DNA of 64,000 nt from Prunella strophiata (GCA_036583965.1 JAZBQD010000001.1:16235892-16299891), one strand, 5' to 3'; numbered from the stretch's first letter, positions 22,361 to 35,690 are shown. Program-made: numbers and translations. Notes: a model not told the origin generated them from the letters alone.

Positions 22361-23906
22361 GACAATTCTCTTTCTGTGAAGAGGCAGGAATGCACAGCTT
22401 TGGGATTTTGGGGGGCAGAACTTTTATTTGGGAACTTTTGTTACTTGCCTGCTCTGTTTTGAGGGGAGTATTTATCCAGCCTGTCCTGATGGAGCTGCTC
22501 CAGCTGGTGCAGGGATATCTCTAGGCAGAGTCTGCTGGCTGGGCACTTTTAGGAAGACAGCAGCCAGGAATTCTGCCTGGTTTGGCCCCACTGCCTGCCC
22601 TGCATGGGGAAACACAGCACAGCTTTCCTGTTTGTTTCCTATTCACTGGCAAAGGACAGAAACTGCACTCAGCTTTCAGCTTTAGTCACTGGAAATTGCT
22701 GAAGAGCAGCACAGTGATGGTGTGGAGGAGCAGCCTGAAGAGCCCCAGTGTTTGGCACACAGTCCCAGGATGCTCCAGCTCCACTTTTCACATATTCCAA
22801 TTTCAGTTTAACCTAGTCTGACCAAAGCCAAGAACTCTGAATATTGTATAATCACATCTCAAGCTGATACCTGTTAAAGCAGGTGTGGATTATTAATGCT
22901 GGATTTCTGGAAGCAATTTCAGCTCTGTTGATAAGTCCTCAGGGCTTTCTTTTTCTTTTTTTTTTTTTTTTTTTTCTTTATTTATGCTTCTCTTAGAATA
23001 TGCTTAACAGATTGTATACAAATATTAATGTTTATTTGCCTGTGGGAATGTAAGAGGTAGGAATTTTGGGTTTATTTACTTGTTGATGCTGACCTCTTTG
23101 GGGGATTTAAAAGTAGTATGTAGGTATCCAAAATATGATCACCTTTTCAGTACCTATCAGTCATTAGGTTAGACTTTATGGCTATTTAATAAGTTCCCTG
23201 AGGAGAAGGTATTTTTAATATAAGTTGTCACAATGTGATGGTTAATTTTAATGTTTTTTTTCAATACATAGTACATACTGATTTTAATTGCAGTTTACAC
23301 AAAATTTCATACACTTTAACAAAGTCTGCTGAAATATCTAAATATTTACCAGGGTATATAACTCCATTTATGATTGATTTTTATCTGTAAATTTTGAGCA
23401 GCTTGGAATGGAGACTGGTGTTTTAAAACCTGTTTCTCATATCCCATGCTATTGTAAATGGAAATTTTTAATTTTAAAGCATTTAAGGGAATAACAGCAG
23501 GTTTTAAGACTGTATACTCAACTGAGTGGTCTTTACCTTCCAGTTACTATGAATGAGACTCTCATATGACTGGAGGTTGCAATTCTGGATCCAGAGTAAA
23601 TACTTGATTTAGTGGGAGAATATTCCAAGTTCTTGGAAATGTTATTCAAGATATCCTAAAGTATATTTATAATTCACTGGAAATATTTGCTGTTCCCAGC
23701 TTATTTTTCTTTCTCTGTTGGTAGTATTTGATGTATACTTACATCTAGCAATAACCAGTGTATAACAGATATTTTCCATTTCCTTTGAACACGTTCAGGT
23801 TAAGTAAGCAGAGGTTAGAATATATTCTCTAAAGAAACCCTTTGTGGCCAAGGAGACTTTGGGGACACTTGTTTGGCCCCATCACTGTTGGTTCTGTCAG
23901 GTGAGG
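22361..23906. other. intergenic, AT-rich block without repeats
   Basis: A poly-T tract at about 22956-22975 is followed by some 850 bp of AT-rich sequence (22980-23830) with no recognised transposon. Its composition differs from the GC-richer repeat-laden DNA on both sides. No coding signal is seen. Confidence 0.4.
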
Positions 23907-24216
23907 TCACAGAATCCCAGAATAATTTGGGTTGGAAGGGACATTAAATCCCACCAGTGCCACCCCTGCCATGGCAGGGACACCTTCACTTGTCCCACTG
24001 CTCCAAACCCTGTCCAGCCTGGCCTTGGGCACTGCCAGGGATCCAGGGGCAGCCCCAGCTGCTCTGGGCACCCTCCCAGGGAACAATTCCTCCCCAATAT
24101 CCCAGCCATCCCTCTCCTGTTCCAGTTTGAAGCCATTCCCCTTGTCCTGTCTCTCCATCCCTTGTCCAAATCCCTCTCCAGCTCTCCTGGAGCCCCCCTG
24201 GGCTCTAAGGTCTCCC
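23907..24216 (-). mobile_element. CR1 LINE 3' end, - strand
   Basis: The + strand begins CACAGAATCCCAGAATAATT, the inverted CR1 terminal repeat region. It continues through GGGTTGGAAGGGACATTAAA, CCCTGCCATGGCAGGGACAC, TCCAGCCTGGCCTTGGGCAC, GTTTGAAGCCATTCCCC and TTGTCCTGTCTC. The reading frames over it in both orientations are fragments of repeat, not genes. Confidence 0.92.
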
Positions 24217-25280
24217 CCAAAACATATTAACTCCTGGTGCTTGGTTCCCTAAAAAAAAACATGCTTGAGAAGCTCATTCCCTACAAAACCCCTTTGGGAC
24301 ACACCACTGAACCACTGAATTCTTGGAAATATTTAAATTTCTATCTAAAGTTTGGGAGTTCTGGAGAGAGCTGGTTAAGAACCAACACTGCAGTGCTGGG
24401 CCCATCCATGGGTGCAAAGACATGAGCCCAGGCAGCATTTTTGTGTCTCTGCCTGTGATTTATGGGATATTTTGGGATATTTCTGCTCTAGACTGGACTA
24501 AACCTGAGCTGACATTTATTTCAAGCAGACTTTTCAAAGCTAGGAGCAGCCTGGTGTGGGGGAGAAGGCACAGAATCAGGCCCTTTACCTTCATCTTCCT
24601 CACAGCAGCCTCCAGAGGGTTATTTCATTTGGACTGTGATGGTGAAAACAAATTTACTGCTCCTGCAGGTTGAGATCTTATCAAGCAAAAGCATTTCACT
24701 CAGGTTTTAGTGAACATTTCACATTCTAGCTATGAATGCTTGAAAACAGAGGCTTATAAGGACATTGCTGACAAGGTTTGGCATTGCAGCAGGGTTGGTT
24801 AAAATGATCTTGTTTTTAAGGTAAGGATTTGTATTTGGTTTTACACTGTAATGCCTTGGAAAAAAAAGAGGGAAAACATTACTTAGGACGAGTCATAAAA
24901 ATGCTTTAAAAATGCTGTTAAGATTTAAGGCATAATGCAGATCCTATAAATCTGCTCTGCATTCTTTCACTGGGAATGACTGACTTTTATGAAAACTAGG
25001 GACTGTAAATCAAGAGCCTAAATAAGGGGGGATTTTGACATGTAAATATAGATTATACATTAGCTGAGCCCAGACTTGACTGCCTCCTGGTTCCAGGGGG
25101 GCCACACAAAGCAGGCATTTATTCTCCTGAGCAACACTTCCACCTTGTAAAAGCTGCTAGGCTAAAATATAGTTTATCATTCCTCTGGGGAGAAACTTTT
25201 TTTTTTTTCCTAGTGACTTGGGAAGGGGATTTGCTTGCTCTGATTTTCTGCCTCCCTGTTCACTCATTTCTTGTTTAGGG

Positions 25281-25283
<3 letters not shown>
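24217..25283. other. intergenic stretch, nothing recognised
   Basis: Single-copy-looking DNA without a gene or a clear repeat, apart from a poly-T run near 25197-25209. Confidence 0.45.

Positions 25284-25314
<31 letters not shown>
25284..25314. repeat. (TG)n dinucleotide microsatellite
   Basis: About 15 uninterrupted TG units, 54 bp upstream of the 18-bp minisatellite. A likely length-polymorphic locus. Confidence 0.97.
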
Positions 25315-25316
<2 letters not shown>

Positions 25317-25367
25317 TTTGAGGAGATGGCAGTGCTTCTGAAAGCAGTCCTGGACACAGATGTTGGA

Positions 25368-25649
25368 TGGAAGGATAAACCCAACTGGAAGGATAAATCC
25401 TGTTAGAAAGATAAACCCAACTGGAAGGATAAACCCAAGTTAGAAGGACAAACCCAGCTGGAAGGTTAAACCCAGCTGGAAGGTTAAACCCAGCTGGAAG
25501 GATAAACCCAGCTGGAAGTTAAACCCAACTGGAAGGATAAACCCAGTTAGAAAGACAAACCCAACTGGAAGGTTAAACCCAACTGGAAGGATAAACCCAA
25601 CTGGAAGTTTAAACTCAGCTAGAAGAATAAACCCAGCTAGAAGGATAAG
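25368..25649. repeat. 18-bp minisatellite
   Basis: About 15-16 units related to AAACCCAGCTGGAAGGTT, with variants in the CAGCTGG and GGTT/GGAT positions and one unit missing a base near 25518. Because 18 is a multiple of three, the minus strand reads as a hexapeptide repeat (LPVGFN/I), but it shows no sign of being a gene. Confidence 0.93.
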
Positions 25650-26454
25650 CTCCCCACGTGGGTACACACACATCCCCTTTTTCAGCCTACACAGGTGGAT
25701 TTTGCTGCTTCCTGAAGCTGTTTTAAGCAGCAGCTCCCACTCCAAATCCATCTTTTAAAATGCCAGGAGCCTTCCAGCTCCTTATCTCAAGTGCACTTGA
25801 CCATTTGGATCCCTGGCCTGAGCTCAGGGGTTTTTGTGCTGCTCTCTGGTGTGCAGCCACGGCTCAGCTGTGGGGATGGGGCACAGGGGACACTGCCCTG
25901 TCCCTGCAGCTGTCCCTGTCCCTGTCCCTGCTGCTCCTCCCCAGGGCAGCCCTGGCACAGCAGCCAGGCTGACTTCACCTCATCAAACCAGGAGGGCTCT
26001 TTGTGCCTGAGCTAGCACCCAGCATGGCTGGACTGGAAGCCTGGCTTTTAGAGAAAGGGCATCTGTCACTTTTATGTGGCATTTCAAAGCTGGAGGCATT
26101 TAATAACACTGAGAGACAAAGGAGGGATTCTGTCTTAATGCACAACCAGCCAGCTAATGATTAACTTCTCTTAATAATTAATAGGTTTATGTAGAAAAAA
26201 AAAACCAAACCAGCAAGCCCAGTGCCATGGCCTGGTTCAGAGTGGTGTGGAGGAGTTTTCTGCACTGAAAAAGTTTCACTGTCTGAAGTGAAACCTGTGT
26301 GCAGCAGGTGGGCAAGAGTATATCATGAACTTCAAAAATGCATGCAAGTCATACTGAACAGCCTTAAAAACAGGGGGAGGAGGAGGAGGGTTGGGGTTGG
26401 GGCAGCAGGAGCCCAACCCTTCAGGAGAGAGCAGTGGGTGCAGACCAGGACTGG
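25650..26454. other. intergenic stretch, no gene seen
   Basis: It includes a short CCTGTC-type run at about 25900-25930 (CCCTGTCCCTGTCCCTG). No domain or splice-consistent exon is recognised. Confidence 0.4.
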
Positions 26455-26706
26455 AAAGAAGGTGTGGGCTGAAAGAGAGTGAGTTTAGATTAGATATTGG
26501 GGAGAAATTCCTCCCTGTGAGGGTGGGGATGCCCTGGCACAGGGTGCCCAGAGCAGCTGGGGCTGCCCCTGGATCCCTGGCAGTGCCCAAGGTCAGGCTG
26601 GACACTGGGGCTGGGAGCACCTGGGACAGGGGAAGGTGTCCCTGCCATGGCAGGGGTGGCACTGGGTGGCTTTCAGGTCCCTTCCATCCCAAACCCAATC
26701 TGTGTT
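26455..26706 (+). mobile_element. CR1 LINE 3' end, + strand
   Basis: It contains TTTAGATTAGATATTGGGGA, GAGGGTGGGGATGCCCTGGC, CAGTGCCCAAGGTCAGGCTG, GAAGGTGTCCCTGCCATGGC and CAGGTCCCTTCCATCCCAAA. This is the 3' part of an avian CR1 in sense orientation, truncated 5'. Confidence 0.9.
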
Positions 26707-26984
26707 TGTGAGAAGGACCTGCTGAATTTGCTCCCCCCCTCAGAATAAGAGAGAGAAAGGGAAAAAAAAAACTCCTCATCCTCCTCCTCCAGTGGAAAAA
26801 TGCCTTCATATCTCCAGCTACTTTTTATGAGAGCACAATGCAAATGAGGCAGAAAAAGGCATTTTGCCTTGCCAATGCATTTCCAGAGTGTTGGACCCCT
26901 AATGTGATTTCTCATGAGGGTGGTTGTTACATGTATTCTCAAAAATAGTTTATAACTGAGTTAGTTGTGATAAAAAGTTATGGG

Positions 26985-27262
26985 TTTTTTGTTTGTGGGT
27001 TTTTTTTTTTCGGTTGGTTTTTTGTTAGTTTTTGGTTTTGTGGTTTTTTTTGTTTATTTGGTTTTTTTTTAGTTTTTGGGTTTGTTTTTTTGTTTGTTTG
27101 TTTGGGGTTTTGGGGTTTTTTTGTTTGGTTTTTTTTTTGGTGGGTTTTTTTGGTTGATTTTTTGGGTTGTTTTGTTTTGTTTGTTTGTTTGTTTTTTGTT
27201 GTTGTTGTTTTGTGGTTGTTTTTGTTTTTTTGTTTTTTGGTTTTTGGTTTTTTTTTGTGGAC
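26985..27262. repeat. keto-only (G/T) low-complexity tract
   Basis: About 280 bp made almost wholly of T with short G runs (GGTTTTTT, GGGGTTTTGGGG, TTGTTGTTG); only a single C and a handful of A occur. The 109-codon Phe/Leu/Cys frame on + and the Lys/Asn frames on - result from this composition. Confidence 0.93.
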
Positions 27263-30200
27263 TGTGAGCAACTCTAACTTTGTATGTGCAGAATGAAAAT
27301 CTGGAGCTGAGTGCCCTGGACAGAGATCCCTGGGTGGTGACTGCAGGGGAGTTTCCCTGAGCACCTTCTGAGATCTTTTCCATCTCAGGAGCATTTCTGG
27401 GTCACCCCAAGGGCACTTTGGGTTTATTTTCCATGGGAGTCCCAGCAAGGTGCAGCCCCTGGAGCTGCAGCTTCCTCCTCACGTTTTGGCCTGAAGCTCT
27501 CCAGAGGTGTGTGAACTCCTGTGAACCCAGGCTGCACTCAGGACTTGGGGCTCTGATTATTAAACACTTTTTCAATGTCTGCAGCAGCTTTCACCCAAGG
27601 ACACTCCAAGGCACTCCTGATTAACTGCTCACTCCACACTCTGTCCCTGTAGGAAACACCTGGGAAGGCCATGGCAGCTCTGAACACCCTTTCCCTGCAG
27701 GAGGAGGTGGTGGAGAGGGAGCTGAAATCTCATTTAAAGTGCCTCTCCAGCTCTGCACTTTGAATGGCTACAGGATTTAAAGCAAGCACAGATGCCATGC
27801 CACATGAACACAGCATCACAACCCTGCCTGATGGTTGTGCAGTGCCATGAAGGGCAGTGGCAGGTTTAGGCTATTGGTGTTGGATTTCAAAACCTGCTTT
27901 CCAGCATCTCCCTGTCCCATTACAGGATTTTGGAGGGGGAGATTGAACCAGTTCTGTCTCTCTGTTTCACACATATTTTTATTGCTTTATTAGGTTTATT
28001 GTGCTTGAAACAAAGAAGGTTTCTCATGGAGAAACAAGCACTAAAGAGGGAGCTCTGCCCCAGTGTCAGGGTCACTGGTGGTGTCAGTGGCCAGGTGGGT
28101 GGTGTGGATAACCCATGCTCAATTTCTTCAATTGAATTGAGAGCCAGCAGTGGGTGCAGAGCCTGCCTGAGCTCCCTTGCCATGTTTTAGGGACCTCCTG
28201 CAACACAGGGAAATCTTTGCCAACCTTTTGAACACCTTTGTGTCAGTCTCTTCTCCATATAACTGATGTTTAGAGGGAATTTGGTTTATTTTCCTTTATT
28301 GGTTTCTGGGGCTTTTTTGGTTTTTTTTTTTTTTTTTCAGTTGCATCTGTCCTACAGCCTCCAAACTCCAGGTGAGTTTGTTGTCTGTGTAACTGGATTC
28401 TGTCTTTGCATGCATTTGAAAGCAACTGTCAACACCAATCCTGAAGCCTTCTACCCCCTCTCAGCCTTTCAGCCACAGCTAAAACTAAAACCACAGAGCT
28501 GCCCTGCCAGCTTTCCTGCATGGCTGGGGTTTCACAGCCACATCACCCCCAGGTGTGGCTGACAATCCATAAAAGCCCAGAAGCTGGGGGTGGGAAGGGC
28601 TCTCAGGGCAGCAGCTTCCATTTCCCTGCCAGGCTGGGACGTGCCACAGGTGTGGCACAAGCTCTGTGCCAGGGGTGGGTGGCATTAATCACTGAGCTAA
28701 AGCTAAACCCTGGCTGCTTTCTGAGCACCAGCAGCACCTCCCAGCAGTGGGAGCCCACCCAGAGCAGGTTTGGAATGTGATCTCCTGTGATCACCCAAGT
28801 GCTCAGCACGGGGATGAGCTGGGCTGCTCTCACACCCATTGTTGCTGAGATTGAGACACTGCTGAACCTGCTTGCTGTGAGAACTTAATCTGCCCTTGCC
28901 TGTGGTGAAGTCAGGGAGGATTTTCATTCTCTTCATTCACAGCTAAGTGTGGTCTTCCCCTCCTTAACAGTTCAAATCACTAGGGTCTTTTATTATGATA
29001 TCTTTTGCAAGCTATTCATTAGTAGGTAGATATCATAACATTTTTCTTCAGCTTTTAGAATCAGGGCACTTTTTGTCTTTTTTTTTCTTTTTAAGCAAAA
29101 ATGAAATTCCCTTACTCTTTACTCTTAACGTATCTGACACAAAGAAAACAGAATTAAAGCAAATACTAACTCAGCTTCTACCACAACATGAAATCCTGCT
29201 TGCTCTCTGCACATCAACTGTTGACATTAACTGGCAGATATGCCACTTCCATGCCAGGGTTTCATTCTTGGAACATGAGATCAGTCTGACTCTGTGAAAA
29301 TAAACACTAAAGAAAACATGCTCATTAAAGTGCTCAGCTCATAAAGGCCCAGGGCTCAGAAATCTGGGCAGCTGCTGCCACCCCAGTGAGGCTCTCTCAG
29401 CTCTCCAAGCTGTGTTTTTGCAGCTAACCAGCCTGGTCCCATTCCTGTTTGGAGTTACAGGACTCCAGTTTCCCCCCAGCACTGTTTGAATTACCTCTTT
29501 TCTCCATTCTGCAAGTGTCAGTTCTTTTACCATTTCTCAGCTGTTTCCATGTCATGATAACCTGGCACTTCCTTGGCTTGTTTTGTTACAAAGCTGGAGA
29601 CTTGTCTTGCTAGGAGTTGTTTCCTTCTCTTTTTGAGCTTCCCCAAGCCCAGAAATGACCCCACAGCAAGGTCCAGCCTCCTCTGTGCCTACTCTTCCTC
29701 CACTTTTTATTTAACTTTTGCAGGAGTTAAATGTGGCAGAGGCTGCTCTTGCCTGGTGCTCAGATGATGTTGGGACATAAGAAGCAAGGCACAAGAAATA
29801 TGAAGAAAAAGGAGAGGGAAATCCTCTTCCCTGGAGTTACAATTAAAGCTAAATAGGGAGTCCTGAGCTGAAGGGTAGAGAAATTAATTTTGTTTCATGT
29901 GGAACTCCTTTTGGAGGGAAGTGTTGAAATGAGAGAGGCTTTGCCCTTAAGAAAGTTTTTATGCTCAACTAAGTGGTAGCTGAAAAATTGCTTTAAATAA
30001 TTTCAGTTAAACTAGTGAGCAGGGAAATCAATTTCCTTTCAAAATGATGGGGTGGAAAGGCAAAGCCTTGGGTTAGAGCTCAGACAAAAAGCAAAAGTTA
30101 GTGCTTTCCATTTAATTCCTTGTGCCTGTCATACTGGGGCAGGCATCTCATGAGATTTACAGAGCAGAGGCAGTGGTTTGAAGAGCCAGCTCACCTTGCC

Positions 30201-33200
30201 TGACCTCCCACACGGGGCAGGGCTGGGAGCCTGACCCTGTGATTCCTGCAGCAGCTCCTCTGTGTGTCTGAGCCCTGCCATGCCCCTGAGATCCAGCAGC
30301 TCCTGGCTGGGAGGCTGCAGAGAGGAAATCCATCACAGCCTGAGGTGGCTGGGTTAAATCACTGAGATAAGGCTGCACATCTGAGGCTTTCCCTGAAGAC
30401 AAGACAGCAGCAGGAATTTGCAGAGGAGGGCAGAGCTGGTGGGAGGGTGCGAGGCTGCAGATCCTGCCAGTGTTCTCCTGAAGCTGGGAAATGGGGAAAA
30501 TGCAAAGTGGTGCCTTAATTCCAGTGCAAACAGAAGTGCAGCATCATTCTGCAGAGGATTAATGGGAAATATATTCAGGAAGTTAAAGGGCTTTGAAGGA
30601 CCAGTGGTCTTGGGTTTATTAATTATTTGTTTTCAATTATGACATTATTTGAGTGTAATGCTATAGAGAGAACAAATTAAAACCACTCTGGGAAAAGAGA
30701 AAGGATTCTACCTCTGAAAATAATTCTATTTGGTTTTATACTATCTGAGTACAGGTCATCTTTTTCTGTCCCAGCTGTTTCAAAAACTTATTTTGAAAGT
30801 ATTTCACTTAGGAGTTTAGCATTTGAGAGCCAAATTTGGTGTCTATACCAAAGACTTCAGTGAAATTCAAGCCAAATTTAAAAATAACAAAGTTGTCTGA
30901 GATGGATATTAAATGGAATAAATTTATTTCAAGCTAACAACTTCCAAATGATGTTACTCTCTAATAGTGATAAACACAAACCCACATTTCAGTTTTATTG
31001 TTCTTTATATCTATATAACCATAGTCAGAGTTTCTCTAGACCTGAAGTTCCATCTGGGATATTTACATTAGTGTTAGAGAATATAGTTTCTCTATTATTT
31101 AAGTAATATAGTTTTTACCAAAATTTGAACATAGGTGCTGACTTATGAGCCATCCAATGGCTCTGTATGTTGTTATATAAATATTTTGATATAGTTTAAA
31201 ATATTGAAGAAGTTTTTTGTATTTCCCCCCGCTCTTATCTACTATATTTTTACTGCAAATCTCTAATGTTCCTACATTTTCTGCTTCATTCCTTTTCCAT
31301 CTCCCACTTTATTCCAGTACAGCTCTCCTCGTTCCTAGCTCAACACTTCTCCCTTCCATACCCAGAATTTCATTAACAGGGATGCAAAACAAATTAGAAT
31401 GTGCTGGGTTTGTTTAAGGGCAATTATTTCAAATGCAGTTGACCTGTGCTTTGTGGGTGAAAATACATTTTTCAGACTTCTAAATAAGGGGCTAGGTCAG
31501 TGTATCTTATCATTAAAACACCTACTATGCCTGAGGTAAAAAGAAATGGAAATGTAAGAAAGATGAAAGCTGTCTGAGTATCTGTGGTATGAAGACCAAG
31601 GTATCCAGGGGGAAAAGATGAACAAGAGAGAATGGAAAATAGTTGTTCATTAATAGTTATTCATTAATCTATCAGCATGCATTCTTTTTTTTGGGGGGGG
31701 GAGGTGCAATTTATTAAGAGAAATTAAGCAGGATGTCATCTGAGGAGACACAAAATACTAAAACACATAAGAACTTTGCCTTTCAGATAAATAATATAAT
31801 TAAGGAAATATATTTAATTAGCAGCTTGATGTCAGGACTATGGACTAGACTCATTAGTCTGTGGTAGCTGCCTTGACCAATCCATTCTGACTGGAAGGAT
31901 TTTTTGCTTAGAGCTGCTCTTCTGAAACTTCTATTATCACCACTACAATACTGGGAAGCATAAAAAAACCAGGCAACTAAGGGCCCCTGTGTATAACCCA
32001 TCAATGCATTAAAAATCCTCATTCTGAGGGTCCCAATGCTGCTTAGAATTAACCCAACTGGAAGGGAATGGCACAGAATTTCTGCACAGAATAGCAGGAA
32101 CGTGCTCCACAGAGCATTTGGCTACAAAGGTGTTCACTTCAAGGCATCTATTGTACCAAAAATATAAAGATTTTATTTTTTTCTAGCAGTCAAGCAGGAA
32201 AAAAAAATGTGGCAGATTGCTGTCCTGTGGAAACTGTAGAGAGCTGCTGGAGGTCAGGAGCACCCTGGTGCCTCTACAGTTACTGGTGCTGCTTCCACTG
32301 CAAAACCTTTTCCCTGAAAAAGAACTTTTTAAGCTTCACAGCAGAGATTGGGTTTATTGCACGAGCCACTAACTGTTTCAAAGTTGGGATCCTCTGCCAA
32401 ACTGATTGTCTGGTTTAGGCAAAGAGGTGGCACCAGGGAGGAGCTCTCCCCACCCATTTGTGGCTGGTGGCTCTGGTGGGCTCTCAAGTCCTCCTTAATC
32501 TCTCTCCACGCAGGAGGAGCACAGGACCTACCATGTTGTCAGGCAGAGCGTTGGAAATATGAAGTACAATGTTTATTTTCCAAAAGCAATTAGGTGTGAG
32601 TGAGGCCCTGTCTGCTTTGGGCTCTGCTCCTAAAGGAATGGGCTCGAATTTGGCAAGTGCTGGCCTACCCAGGGAATGAGGATATTTAAAAGTGAAAGCC
32701 CAGAGTTTGGAAAGCCAAATCCAAATAACTCCCAGTGGTGTCTAAACCATATCTTGAAAAAAAAAACAAAAAAAAAAAAGAAAAAAAAACAAAAACAAAA
32801 ACAAAAAACCCATATGCTGCTCCTACAATAAAATTAACAGAGATAAAATTAAAATTCATTTTAATTAAAGTAGATTTGCACTGTCTAATATAATCCTCTG
32901 ACTTCCAGAATACTTTGAAAGTCCAATTTAGCTATTAGATCACAATGAGAATCCAGAAGAAAATTGTGTGCAGCCTTCATCTACATTAGGCTGGAAGCAT
33001 TTGGGTCTGCTTTCCTGTGCCCTGCTTTCATTGCTTCTTTTATTTTGACTGCTTCACGGGGTGTTGGTAATTATTATGGAAGCAAAATGAAAATAAATCA
33101 AAGCTTTTCCAAAAGGTTGCAGGAAGTATAGACTCATAGCCTAGGAAACCTCACCAAACTCATGTCAACTACACAGCCTGTGGCCAAAGAAGTGTTTTAG

Positions 33201-35452
33201 GAAATTTGCTTTCATTTGTCTTAATTTTAGGTATCATGAGGTGCTTAATAAGATGTGTAATGCTGGGGTGACCTGCCTCTGCTTTCCAGGTGCAGTGAGC
33301 TGAGACAGGCTGGGGGGACCAGGTGGGAGAGCAGCCAGTGCCAACCATCACAGCAGAGCTCCTGGAAAGGGAGGCCCAGTGAGAAACCTGAGCACAGCCC
33401 TGGCTCACCTTTCCTCACTGTGCCTCCTGCTCTGGAGGGGAGCTTGCTGTCCAAAGCCTCACATTGTACCCACAGCCTTCCTAAACACCAGAAAACACCA
33501 GAAAACAACACCATAAAACACCAGAAAACACCATAAAACACCATAAAGCAGCCCTCTGCCTCGGTGTGGGTGGGCAGCTGCAGCAAGGCAAACACCCAGC
33601 AGTGCCAGGTTGTGCTTTTCTGAAGCAGTGGGCAAGATGTGCTTCCAAAGGAGAGACCACAGAGATGTGGGAAACACCTGCAAGGCTCTGCTGCATGGGA
33701 GGAGTCCAAAGCCCAAAGCCCCTTTCTCTGCAAAGCTGTTGCAACAACATCTGTAAGGCAGGAAAGAAACGTCCTTATTTATTTATTGGTGATGTTTTGT
33801 TTGTGCAAGTGAGATGGGCGCTCACCAGCCATTGAAGTGTGAGGGAAAATCACCTCCCCATCATCACTGGGCAGCACAAGGACCAGGAAAAGGGCAAAGG
33901 TGGTGGCTGTCCCCTCCAGAGCAGCCCAGGGTGGCACACCTGCACCCCTGGGTGTGACACAGCCCTGGCTGTGTACCTGGGCTGCTCTGAGACCTCTGTC
34001 TCAAGGTTTACCTGCTGAGAACCCTGCAGGTCCAGCTGTGGTGCACACATGTCAAGCTGACAGCACATTTGTGTCAAACACACCTTGTCCAGTCTCATTT
34101 GATGTCTTGAAAATATCACCTCGAGTGGGGAGGAAACAAACTTGTTCCATAGGAACAAATAACTTTACAGAACAAGAATATAACCATTCCTAGATTAAGG
34201 CCAGAAGGGAATATTTGACTTCCTATGTAACCCAGGGCAGGCTGCATTATTCCACAAAAGGATATGTTTTAGAAAGACATCCACTTTTGTTTAAAAATTT
34301 TAAGTGATGGGGAAGCCATGCATGAGAAGTTCTTGCAGTGACTGACTGCTACTGAGGAAAAGTCATCACCCATTTTCCACTTTGAATTTATGTGCCTTCA
34401 GCTTCCAGCTTCCAGCCTGTCTTTCTTTAATATGCTTTATTTTAAAAATCCTCTAGTTTTTGGTTTGTTTTTTTTTTTTTTTTTTTTTTTCATTTCACTC
34501 TATATTAGGGTCACAATAGTGGCAGGTCACCTTTGGAAGTTTCAATAGATCTAGCTTCTACAGTTATTCAGAATTTTCTAGAGGTCATATTATTCTTTCA
34601 TCTGTGTTTTGGCCTGTCTCCAGCGTTTCAGTAACAGGAGTAACACACACATTTCTTCCAGATTAGGTCTTTTAATTTCTTATTCCCCCTGCATTTCTTT
34701 ATAAACTTGCTGCTGGGCTGTAGCATGGTTGACACCTTCCCAGCTGATGAGCTGCCATGAGAGCAGCAGGCAGGGGAGCTTCTGCTGCAGCCCAAGGCTT
34801 TGGGAGAAATTAAAGAGAAATTAAAGGAAAACAGCCCCTTCTCCCTGGGTGTCCTGATCCTCATGAACACAGCCAAGAGCACAGTAAATTAGAATAAATA
34901 GCCTCACACTGAGGGAGCCCTGTGCCCACAAAGGGGGTTCAGTGCTGGGAGAAGGTTTGATTTTCTTCCTCTACATCTGTAAGAGCTTAGGAAAATGCCA
35001 GGGTTATGTACAGTGCTGGTTGTTAATGTCACTGCACCCCTGTAAAAGCCATCCCAGCAGTGCTCTGCAGTCCAGCATGGAGCTGTGGAGGTCTCAGACC
35101 ACAGAGGGTGTTGGCTTTGTCAGAAGGCTTTCCCTGGACTCTGCCTGCAGCATCCAGCATGTATTTCAGTCATATTTTACCCAGCCTCTCTTCCCCCTGT
35201 TCTGAGCAAACTGGAGGCTGTGTAGCCATGGTTGGTGTGGGAATGATTCTGAGGGGAAAAAAACAACTGCAGAGAACCTGGGGGAGGTGTGGTGTTGGGT
35301 TATATCTGCCCACAAACACACTGTGCAGTCATGGCCCCAACAACAAATTTCCTGGGACATACAGAGATACATCCCTGCCCTGGGCTGGCTGGAGCTGACC
35401 TGAATCTTTACAGGTTTAAACAAACACCTGGTGGAAAGAGAAGGAAATATCT
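27263..35452. other. 8.2 kb intergenic stretch, no gene seen
   Basis: GC-moderate DNA at 27263-30450, AT-rich at 30640-32200, mixed beyond. An A-rich tract lies at about 32757-32810, a short 12-bp repeat at 33484-33548 and a pure T23 tract at 34468-34490. Reading frames up to 162 codons (33245-33733, -) overlap the repeat and have no recognisable domain. Confidence 0.45.
33484..33548. repeat. short degenerate 12-bp repeat
   Basis: Five to six units of AACACCAGAAAA or AACACCATAAAA with one short unit. Confidence 0.85.
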
Positions 35453-35690
35453 GTAGGATCACTGAGTGCAATCACTGCCAAAGCCACCACAAAAACCATG
35501 TCCCCAAGGGCCACATCTGCATGGCTTTTAAATCCCTGCACAGGTGGTGATTCCAGCTGTGGACAGCCCTTCCCATGAAGAGATTTTTCCTAATATTCAG
35601 TCTAAATCTCCCCTGGCACAATCAAGAGACATTTTAACCTGTTTCCTGTATCTACTCAGATCTATTTCCTTTGGTCTTTAAATAACCCTC
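35453..35690 (-). mobile_element. CR1 LINE 3' fragment, - strand
   Basis: Reverse-complement CR1 landmarks on the + strand: AGGATCACTGAGTGCAATCA, ACCATGTCCCCAAGGGCCAC, TCTGCATGGCTTTTAAATCC, GATTTTTCCTAATATTCAGT, CTAAATCTCCCCTGGCAC and CCTGTTTCCTGTA. It is of the subfamily with the CCACATCTGCATG motif, so different from the copy at 23907. Confidence 0.88.

Noticed and set aside
26276..26809. 177-codon minus-strand frame, and others at 23844-24252, 16055-16345 and 41402-41671.
   Set aside because: They lie over CR1 3' ends, in noncoding 3' sequence or antisense to it.
26967..27448. Phe-rich + frame and Lys/Asn-rich - frame.
   Set aside because: Artefacts of the G/T-only tract.
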